Origin: an uncultured Ruminococcus sp.
GTDB lineage: Bacteria; Bacillota; Clostridia; Oscillospirales; Ruminococcaceae
Reading direction: 5' to 3'
NCBI GenBank assembly: GCA_910577575.1
Contig: CAJTOG010000001.1
Location: 124,001 to 188,000 of the forward strand
DNA length: 64,000 nucleotides
Program-made: the position numbers and the translations under genes
Shown here: positions 7,997 to 14,226 of the stretch, piece after piece
How positions within the stretch are numbered: the first letter of the stretch is position 1
Layout: the number at the start of each line of letters is the position of its first letter
Notes under the pieces: model-generated
Database searches by the model: none
What the model saw: the letters and a program-made list of their open reading frames with translations, nothing else
What the model was told of the DNA's origin: nothing

Positions 7997-8036
7997 ATAT
8001 AATATATAATAAAATTGATTTTATTATATATTATAT
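7997..8036. repeat. Perfect 19-bp all-A/T inverted repeat
   Basis: The arms 7997-8015 and 8018-8036 are perfect reverse complements around a TG centre and contain only A and T. It lies between the divergent tRNA and response-regulator promoters. It lacks the GC stem of a terminator; cruciform extrusion or protein binding is possible but unproven. Confidence 0.75.
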
Positions 8037-8108
8037 ACAAGTGAATTTTTAATTAAGAAAATCATAAGAATTTTGACAGCTTAAAAATAAGAAATATATA
8101 TTAAAATA

Positions 8109-8137
8109 TTGACATAGAGAGGAGGAAAGAGTAAAAT
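8109..8137 (+). promoter_or_regulatory. Sigma-A promoter for the two-component operon
   Basis: TTGACA, 17 bases, TAAAAT. A parS variant lies 15 bases after the -10, within the predicted 5' UTR. Confidence 0.85.
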
Positions 8138-8152
8138 GTAAGTTATACGAAA

Positions 8153-8168
8153 TGTTCCACATGGAACA
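8153..8168. promoter_or_regulatory. parS: parS site 4 (CACATG variant)
   Basis: TGTTCCACATGGAACA, one substitution from the perfect palindrome, in the 5' UTR of the response-regulator gene. Confidence 0.8.
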
Positions 8169-8188
8169 ATTGAAAGGATATGATAATT

Positions 8189-8899
8189 ATGAATACAGAA
8201 AATGCATCAATACTTGTGGTTGATGATGACCACGATATAGTCAATGCAATATCAATGCTTCTTGAACGTGAGGGATATAAAATTTACAAAGCTTATAATG
8301 GTCTTGAAGCACTTGATACTCTTATGCAGAACAGTATACAGCTTATATTGCTTGATGTGATGATGCCTAAAATGGACGGGCTTTCTGCCATGATGAAAAT
8401 TCGTACTATGAAAAATATACCTATTATAGTTCTTTCAGCAAAATCAGAGGACAGTGACAAAATTTTAGGACTTTCAATGGGAGCAGATGATTACATAACG
8501 AAACCTTATAATCCTATGGAGCTTGTGGCAAGAGTACAATCAAATCTCAGGAGGTATCTTAGTTTAGGAGCAGCGGACAGTGTGAAGAAGAAAAGCAATG
8601 TTATTGAGATAGGTGGACTTTCTCTTGATAATGATGAAAAACAGCTGTATGTTGACGGCGAACCTGTAAAGCTGACTGCAACGGAGTATAAAATTCTGGA
8701 ATTTCTTATGATAAATGCAGGACGGGTATTTTCAGCAGAACAGATTTATTCTCATGTATGGAACGAGGATTCATATTCGGTTGAAAATACTGTAATGGTT
8801 CATATACGTCATATCAGGGAGAAAATTGAAATTAATCCTGCCGAGCCAAGATATCTGAAAGTTGTATGGGGGATAGGCTATAAAATAGTTAAAAATTGA
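8189..8899 (+). CDS. OmpR/PhoB-family response regulator
   Basis: About 236 residues. The receiver domain (VVDDDHD acidic pocket, LLDVMMP phospho-acceptor Asp, LSAK, and KPYNPMEL with the conserved Lys) is followed by a winged-helix DNA-binding domain (LTATEYKILEFLM, SVENTVMVHIRHIREKIE, WGIGYKI). I start at the ATG at 8189 because GAAAGGA is 10 bases upstream; the ATG at 8180 is too close to it. A large histidine kinase follows, with a parS between the two genes. The target genes are unknown. The arrangement resembles VanR-like systems, but no resistance gene is adjacent. Confidence 0.93.
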   Translation: MNTENASILVVDDDHDIVNAISMLLEREGYKIYKAYNGLEALDTLMQNSIQLILLDVMMPKMDGLSAMMKIRTMKNIPIIVLSAKSEDSDKILGLSMGADDYITKPYNPMELVARVQSNLRRYLSLGAADSVKKKSNVIEIGGLSLDNDEKQLYVDGEPVKLTATEYKILEFLMINAGRVFSAEQIYSHVWNEDSYSVENTVMVHIRHIREKIEINPAEPRYLKVVWGIGYKIVKN

Positions 8900-8902
8900 A
8901 AA

Positions 8903-8918
8903 TGTTCCACGTGGAACA
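8903..8918. promoter_or_regulatory. parS: parS site 5
   Basis: Perfect TGTTCCACGTGGAACA between response regulator and kinase, flanked by AAA/TTT so the palindrome extends to 22 bases. Confidence 0.9.
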
Positions 8919-8949
8919 TTTTGTAAAACACAGAAAGGAGCAGTCTTTT

Positions 8950-11307
8950 ATGCTGAAAAAGAGAATTACAAGAATAATTGCAGGCATTTTGAGCTGTCTG
9001 TTTGTCGGAATTTTCATGTCCGGATTTATCAGGATTGTTATTGATAACAGAAATAAAATGGATAATCCGGAAATTTCGATATGGGAAGTTGAAGATGAAA
9101 TGAATGATATATATTATAAACTTTGGGCAATCGGTAATATGTATCTGAGAAATCTTGATGACAAAGGTAATTTCAAGGGCACAGAGGCACTTAAGGAACA
9201 GACTGTTCTTGCACTCCGGAAATTAGGATGCATGGACGAAAAAGGCAACTTATCAATAAATGATGAATATGACTATGAATATCTTGTAAGTTATGGCGAA
9301 AACAGTTTTTCAAATACAAAGAAAAGTTATGATGAACTTGCATGTGAATATTCTTTAACAAGAAAGAATGACGGTATATCACATTATACATATTATTCAT
9401 CATGGAATTATACAATAGGAGATTTCAATGCATATAATACAAATTATGGTATGCATTATTATTATCTTAACGGAACGGGTGTTGCACTCTTTGATTATGA
9501 TACAGAAGGGCTTAATAGTTATGTAGATGAGCTGGGAGCAACAATTTATTATAAAACAGATGGTTCTACACCTCTTCCCGATGATTATCTTGGTTATATC
9601 CATGAATCATATATAAATGATTATGATGAAACAAGATATGACGAATATGGCAATGAAATAGCAATTGAAAGTGTTCCACATGGAACAAATATGGTATATG
9701 AAAACGGTTTATATATTTATGATGACTCAAGGGGTGGATTTATCAGGTTTGAACAGGATAAATTCACAAAAACTCAGCTTATTGAAATGCCGTTGACAAT
9801 AGCAATAAAGCCGAGTGATGAATTTATTAAGGTCGTTAAGGATGATTATGAAAAACAAGAGCAATTGCAGAAAACAGCAATCAAGTCAGTTATAGAAAAC
9901 ATTCCGCTTCTGATAATTGCGTTTATACTTATGCTGTTTGTACTTATTATGGGCGGTTACAATGCAAATGATAAAAAATATTCAATGGGATTCATTGAAA
10001 AGATTTTTGCTGAAATTCCAATAGTTGTTATTTTTCTTTCGGTTTTATTTGGCGATTGTATGCTTGATTATGAAGAAATATATCAGGGCTTTACAGAGCT
10101 TTATAATGAAGAAATGTTTATTACAGCTTACGGTTTTGCTTATTTTGCACTTTTCGGAATAATAATTCTCATGCTGAATACTCTTATAATTCGTATAAAG
10201 TGCCATAGCTTCTGGAAAACAACATTTATATGGGCAATAATGATTACAATTTACGGCTGGATTAAGAAGTTGAAAAATGTTGTTGCTGAAAAAACGATTA
10301 ACCGTGATATGATGCAAAATGACAAATTTACAAAAAGATTTCTTATACGTACAACGGCTTTTGTCGGTGCAGAAATTTTCTTTACACTTGCTTCGTTGAG
10401 TTTCAGAACATATTTCTTTATGTTTTTTATTTCACTTGTTTTGCTGTCGGGATATATTGTACTGAGTATGCTTGATTTAAGGGCGATGAACAGAATAAGT
10501 CAGCATATTACGGCAATAAACAGCGGGGACTATACTCCTCGCATTGAACCGAAGGATTCCTCTGCTTATTGTCTTACCGAAAAACTCAATAATATTTCAT
10601 CGGGTATACAGACGGCAGTTGACAGACAGGTACGTTCCGAGAGTATGAAGATTGACTTGGTTACGAATGTTTCACATGACCTGAAAACTCCGCTTACATC
10701 AATAATCAGCTATATAGATTTGCTTTCTACAGAGGAGCTTTCACCTGAGGCAAAAGATTACGTAAATATAATAGAAAATAAATCGCAGAGACTTAAATCT
10801 ATGGTAGCGGATTTATTTGACCTTGCAAAAGCAACAAGTCATACTGATATAGATGTGGAAAAAATAGATATTGTGATTCTGGCAAATCAGGTGCTTGCAG
10901 ATTTAAATGATAAGATAGAAGTATCAGGAAAAATAATCAGGACGGATATTCAGACAGAGACTGCACCTGTAATGGCAGAGGGCAAAAAAATGTACAGGGT
11001 ATTTCAGAATCTTATTGACAATGCCCTGAAATATTCTCTTAATGGTACAAGAATTTATTTGAATTTGAAAAATGAACTTGGATATTGTATAATCAGCGTA
11101 AAGAATATTGCTTCTTATGAGATGAATTTTGCTCCTGATGAAATTATTGAACGTTTTACAAGGGGAGATGAATCAAGAAGTACAGAAGGTAACGGTCTCG
11201 GACTTTCAATTGCTAAAAGTTTTACGGAGGCCTGCGGAGGTACATTCGGAATAACGATAGACGGAGATGTCTTTACAGCTGAAGTAAAACTCCCAATAAT
11301 TGAATAA
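8950..11307 (+). CDS. Large membrane sensor histidine kinase
   Basis: 785 residues. An N-terminal membrane helix (about 12-32) is followed by a roughly 280-residue extracytoplasmic region rich in Tyr, Asp and Asn. Then come five or six further membrane segments (between about 318 and 515), a HAMP-like linker (DLRAMNRISQHITAINSGDYTPR), a HisKA domain with the phospho-acceptor histidine near residue 576 (NVSHDLKTPLTS), and a HATPase domain (N box FQNLIDNALKYS, G box GNGLGLSIAKS). The ATG at 8950 has AAAGGAG 9 bases upstream. An in-frame extension to 8896 merely reads through parS. The extracytoplasmic domain matches nothing I recognise, so the signal is unknown. Confidence 0.92.
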   Translation: MLKKRITRIIAGILSCLFVGIFMSGFIRIVIDNRNKMDNPEISIWEVEDEMNDIYYKLWAIGNMYLRNLDDKGNFKGTEALKEQTVLALRKLGCMDEKGNLSINDEYDYEYLVSYGENSFSNTKKSYDELACEYSLTRKNDGISHYTYYSSWNYTIGDFNAYNTNYGMHYYYLNGTGVALFDYDTEGLNSYVDELGATIYYKTDGSTPLPDDYLGYIHESYINDYDETRYDEYGNEIAIESVPHGTNMVYENGLYIYDDSRGGFIRFEQDKFTKTQLIEMPLTIAIKPSDEFIKVVKDDYEKQEQLQKTAIKSVIENIPLLIIAFILMLFVLIMGGYNANDKKYSMGFIEKIFAEIPIVVIFLSVLFGDCMLDYEEIYQGFTELYNEEMFITAYGFAYFALFGIIILMLNTLIIRIKCHSFWKTTFIWAIMITIYGWIKKLKNVVAEKTINRDMMQNDKFTKRFLIRTTAFVGAEIFFTLASLSFRTYFFMFFISLVLLSGYIVLSMLDLRAMNRISQHITAINSGDYTPRIEPKDSSAYCLTEKLNNISSGIQTAVDRQVRSESMKIDLVTNVSHDLKTPLTSIISYIDLLSTEELSPEAKDYVNIIENKSQRLKSMVADLFDLAKATSHTDIDVEKIDIVILANQVLADLNDKIEVSGKIIRTDIQTETAPVMAEGKKMYRVFQNLIDNALKYSLNGTRIYLNLKNELGYCIISVKNIASYEMNFAPDEIIERFTRGDESRSTEGNGLGLSIAKSFTEACGGTFGITIDGDVFTAEVKLPIIE
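9672..9687. promoter_or_regulatory. parS: parS site 6 (CACATG variant, inside the kinase gene)
   Basis: TGTTCCACATGGAACA read as SVPHGTN in the extracytoplasmic part of the kinase. Confidence 0.8.
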
Positions 11308-11314
11308 ATAATTT

Positions 11315-11347
11315 ATCTCCTCTGTATTTTTGCAGAGGAGATTTTTT
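11315..11347 (+). terminator. Intrinsic terminator after the kinase
   Basis: A 10-bp stem (ATCTCCTCTG / CAGAGGAGAT) followed by TTTTTT. Confidence 0.9.
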
Positions 11348-11457
11348 GTAAGTTTAAACTAACTTTTTTCGGGTTTACAAAAGTTAACAATTAAACTTTT
11401 TTTGAATTATAGGGTTATAATATATTAAGTGACTATGATTAATAGGAGGGGATTTTT

Positions 11458-11898
11458 ATTAAAACTATCGAAATTTTTTCAGATGGTGCGTGCAGCGGAA
11501 ATCCCGGAGCAGGCGGGTACGGTACAATTCTAAGATTTGGAAATATCGAAAAAGAGCTTTCTGGCGGTGAATCACATACCACAAATAACCGTATGGAGCT
11601 TATGGGTGTTATTGCCGGTCTTTCTGCATTGAAAGAAGTTTGCAATGTTATTATTACTACTGACAGCAAATATGTGGTTGACAGCGTAACAAAAGGCTGG
11701 GTATATAACTGGCGGAAAAAGGGCTGGAAAAAATCTGATGGTAAAATGGCTTTGAATATCGATTTATGGGAACAGCTTCTGCCACTTCTGGACAAGCATA
11801 ATGTAACTTTTAAATGGGTAAAAGGGCATGCAGGTCATCCTGAAAATGAAAGATGTGACAGACTTGCTGTGGAACAAAGAGATAAATTCAGTCAATAA
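11458..11898 (+). CDS. rnhA: Ribonuclease HI with apparent ATT start codon
   Basis: Cleaves the RNA strand of RNA-DNA hybrids. The 146 residues give a complete RNase [17 protein letters not shown] at the N terminus and catalytic acids in SDG, RMELMG, TDSKY and ERCDRLA. The codon exactly where Met1 is expected ([11 protein letters not shown]) is ATT, 6 bases after AGGAGGGG. The first in-frame ATG (11593) would delete the first catalytic Asp and beta strand, so it cannot be the functional start. Either ATT is used, as in infC of many bacteria, or the start is mutated or misread. A TATAAT at 11416-11421 may be the -10. A parS site follows the stop immediately. Confidence 0.88.
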   Translation: MKTIEIFSDGACSGNPGAGGYGTILRFGNIEKELSGGESHTTNNRMELMGVIAGLSALKEVCNVIITTDSKYVVDSVTKGWVYNWRKKGWKKSDGKMALNIDLWEQLLPLLDKHNVTFKWVKGHAGHPENERCDRLAVEQRDKFSQ

Positions 11899-11914
11899 TG
11901 TTCCACGTGGAACA
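11899..11914. promoter_or_regulatory. parS: parS site 7
   Basis: Perfect TGTTCCACGTGGAACA directly after the rnhA stop and 25 bases before nifS. Confidence 0.9.
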
Positions 11915-11939
11915 ATTTTAATCAGGAAAGGAAATTGAA

Positions 11940-13130
11940 ATGGAAAAGAGATTTATATATGCCGATAATGCGGCAACCACTGCGGTTTCAGAGGAAGTTT
12001 TGAATGCTATGATGCCTCATTTCCGTAATTCCTATGGAAATGCATCAAGTATATATGAGCTTGGACGTAATGCACAGCGTGATATTGAAAATGCACGTGC
12101 CAAAGTTGCAGCAGCTATAGGTGCGGACACCAATGAAATTTTCTTTACAAGCTGCGGTTCGGAATCTGATAACTGGGCAATAAAAGGAACTGCCGAACGT
12201 CTTGCAAAAAAAGGTAAAAAGCATATTATAACATCAGTGTTTGAACATCATGCAGTACTTCATACCGTTGAATATCTTGAAAAACAGGGTTTTGACGTTA
12301 CTTATATTCCTGTTGATGAAAAAGGACTTATAAATCCGGAGGACATAAGAAATGCAATTCGTGAAGATACGGCACTTGTTACTATAATGTATGCAAACAA
12401 TGAAATAGGCACAATTCAGCCGATTGATGAAATTGCAGAAATCTGTAAAGAAAAAAAAGTGCTTTTCCATACTGATGCGGTTCAGGCGGTTGGTCATGTT
12501 GAGATAGATGTTCATAAGCAGGGAATAGATATGCTTTCACTTTCTGGTCATAAACTTCATGCACAGAAGGGTATCGGTGCACTTTATATAAGAAAAGGTA
12601 TTGTAATTCCCAATCTCATTCATGGAGGTGGACAGGAAAGAAACAAGCGTGCAGGTACGGAAAATGTTCCCGCAATAGTCGGACTTGGTGTTGCAGTGGA
12701 GTCTGCCTGCAAAAATATTGCTGAAAAGGCAGAAATTATAACTCCCAGAAGAAACAGGCTTATTGACGGTATTTTAAAGCTTCCTTATACACGTCTGAAC
12801 GGCGACAGGGAAAAGCGTTTACCAGGCAATCTGAATATTTCCATTGAGGGAATAGAGGGCGAATCCTTATTGCTTATGCTTGATATGTATGGAATATGTG
12901 CGTCATCTGGTTCTGCCTGTACTTCTGGTTCACTAGACCCATCACATGTGCTTCTTGCAATCGGATTGAAGCATGAAATTGCACATGGTTCTCTCCGTCT
13001 TTCGATTGAGGAAGATGTTACCGATGAAGATGTTGATTATATTCTTGAGGTTGTTCCGAAGGTTGTAGAGCGTCTTCGTTCGATGTCACCTGTATGGGAA
13101 AAGATGATGAAGGGTGAAAAATACGAATAA
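11940..13130 (+). CDS. nifS: Cysteine desulfurase (NifS/IscS type)
   Basis: A PLP enzyme that converts cysteine to alanine and delivers persulfide sulfur for iron-sulfur cluster assembly. 396 residues. Visible are the N-terminal [14 protein letters not shown], the PLP-binding EHHAVLHT, the Schiff-base lysine in [14 protein letters not shown], and the mobile sulfur-carrying cysteine in [26 protein letters not shown] precedes the ATG. A NifU-type scaffold gene lies downstream beyond a broken gene, so the two form the cluster-assembly pair. Confidence 0.95.
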   Translation: MEKRFIYADNAATTAVSEEVLNAMMPHFRNSYGNASSIYELGRNAQRDIENARAKVAAAIGADTNEIFFTSCGSESDNWAIKGTAERLAKKGKKHIITSVFEHHAVLHTVEYLEKQGFDVTYIPVDEKGLINPEDIRNAIREDTALVTIMYANNEIGTIQPIDEIAEICKEKKVLFHTDAVQAVGHVEIDVHKQGIDMLSLSGHKLHAQKGIGALYIRKGIVIPNLIHGGGQERNKRAGTENVPAIVGLGVAVESACKNIAEKAEIITPRRNRLIDGILKLPYTRLNGDREKRLPGNLNISIEGIEGESLLLMLDMYGICASSGSACTSGSLDPSHVLLAIGLKHEIAHGSLRLSIEEDVTDEDVDYILEVVPKVVERLRSMSPVWEKMMKGEKYE

Positions 13131-13503
13131 TGAGAATTTTCAACAGGTTTTTTTACCGTGTAAATGAAACTGATGATGAAAGGGAAATCCATTAATATGA
13201 AAAATCCTGCAATAAGGATTCAAAAATTTTCGATATAAATCATTCTGAGTTTATATAAATGGCAGAGGTACGGTTGTTGTTGGAACTGTTACAGCAGGTA
13301 AATTCAGAAAAGGCGATAAAATAGTAATTGTAAGTACATCAAGAGATGAAATAAAATCAGAAATTCTTGCTATTGAGATTTGGAGAAAAATGATTTTAGA
13401 AATATCTGAGGGGGAAAATGCAGGTTTTCTTCTTAAAGATGTACAAAAGAATCAAATAAGGAAAAACGATATAATTAAAAATGTTCCACGTGGAACAATA
13501 TAA
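13130..13503 (+). pseudogene. Broken mini-gene for an EF-Tu domain II-like protein
   Basis: Starts with an ATG overlapping the nifS stop ([21 protein letters not shown]), then a TAA at 13193. The same frame resumes (FDINHSEFI) up to a TAA at 13244-13258, and the homology continues in the next frame as INGRGTVVVGTV through IEIWRKM, EGENAGFLLKDVQ and RKNDIIKN to the stop at 13501. These match EF-Tu domain II landmarks (GRGTVVTGRV, VEMFRK, AGDNVGLLLRG, RGQVL). One missing base near 13252 would join the frames. It carries one nonsense and one frameshift lesion, so it is probably decayed. Its last codons run through parS site 8. Confidence 0.8.
13482..13497. promoter_or_regulatory. parS: parS site 8
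   Basis: Perfect TGTTCCACGTGGAACA at the end of the EF-Tu-like pseudogene, just before the nifU ribosome binding site. Confidence 0.9.
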
Positions 13504-13518
13504 GGAGGATATAATATT

Positions 13519-13935
13519 ATGATGTACAGTGAAAAGGTTATGGACCATTTTTCAAATCCGAGAAATGTAGGTGAAATTGAAGATGCTGACGGTATTGGAG
13601 AAATTGGAAATGCTAAGTGCGGAGACATTATGAAAATGTACCTTAAAATAAATAATGGTATAATTACTGATGCAAAATTCAAGACATTCGGATGTGGGGC
13701 GGCTGTTGCAACTTCATCAATGGCAACTGAGCTTATCAAAGGAAAGTCAATTGATGATGCACTGAAACTTACCAATGATGCGGTTGTTGAAGCACTTGAC
13801 GGACTTCCTGCCGTAAAAATCCATTGTTCTGTACTTGCAGAACAGGCAGTGCGTTCAGCTCTTTCTGACTATTATACAAGACAAGGTATAGACCCGCTTC
13901 CAATTGTAGGAGAAATTCACGAACCAGAAGAGTAA
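13519..13935 (+). CDS. nifU: NifU/IscU-type iron-sulfur cluster scaffold
   Basis: A 138-residue scaffold on which 2Fe-2S clusters are built with sulfur from NifS. The three ligand cysteines are present, in GNAKCGD, KTFGCGAAVATSS and IHCSVLAEQA. It opens with the standard MYSEKVMDHFSNPRNVGEI. AAGGAGG lies 10 bases before the ATG at 13519. The protein is a single domain without the extra ferredoxin-like and Nfu domains of long NifU. Confidence 0.94.
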   Translation: MMYSEKVMDHFSNPRNVGEIEDADGIGEIGNAKCGDIMKMYLKINNGIITDAKFKTFGCGAAVATSSMATELIKGKSIDDALKLTNDAVVEALDGLPAVKIHCSVLAEQAVRSALSDYYTRQGIDPLPIVGEIHEPEE

Positions 13936-14107
13936 TTGAAGTCTTTAGCAGATGCAGTAAGTTATTTCAAGTTTTTTTAAAATATGAACAAACTATTATC
14001 TAATAGATTAGTTTATACAGCAGGTATATAATTTTTTTGATATATAGTTTAATATAAATTATGAAATCTGCTGAATGATTTAAAAGATTATAAAAATGTT
14101 CTGCGAA

Positions 14108-14123
14108 TGTTCCACGTGGAACA
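14108..14123. promoter_or_regulatory. parS: parS site 9
   Basis: Perfect TGTTCCACGTGGAACA, extended to AATGTTCC...GGAACATT and followed by TTTTTA, so the RNA could also fold as a terminator after nifU. The rest of 13936-14226 is AT-rich with no gene that I can support. Confidence 0.88.
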
Positions 14124-14142
14124 TTTTTTATTGGACATGAAT

Positions 14143-14158
14143 TATTTCACATGGAACA
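14143..14158. promoter_or_regulatory. Degenerate parS-like half palindrome
   Basis: TATTTCACATGGAACA, three differences from the palindrome, 20 bases after site 9. It is possibly a weak or decaying ParB site. Confidence 0.4.
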
Positions 14159-14226
14159 ATTTAATCATAAATTTTTTTAATCCAGCATATCCTTTAAGGA
14201 CAAATTATCCTCGAAGGGGTGTTATT

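Noticed and set aside
11593..11898. Annotating rnhA from its first ATG
   Set aside because: This would drop the first catalytic aspartate and strand; homology and SD point to the ATT at 11458.
14107..14226. In-frame N-terminal extension of the P-type ATPase (MFHVEHF...)
   Set aside because: It is a read-through of parS palindromes; a good SD precedes the ATG at 14227, where homology starts. The same applies to extensions of thioredoxin (2421-2462) and of the kinase (8896-8949).
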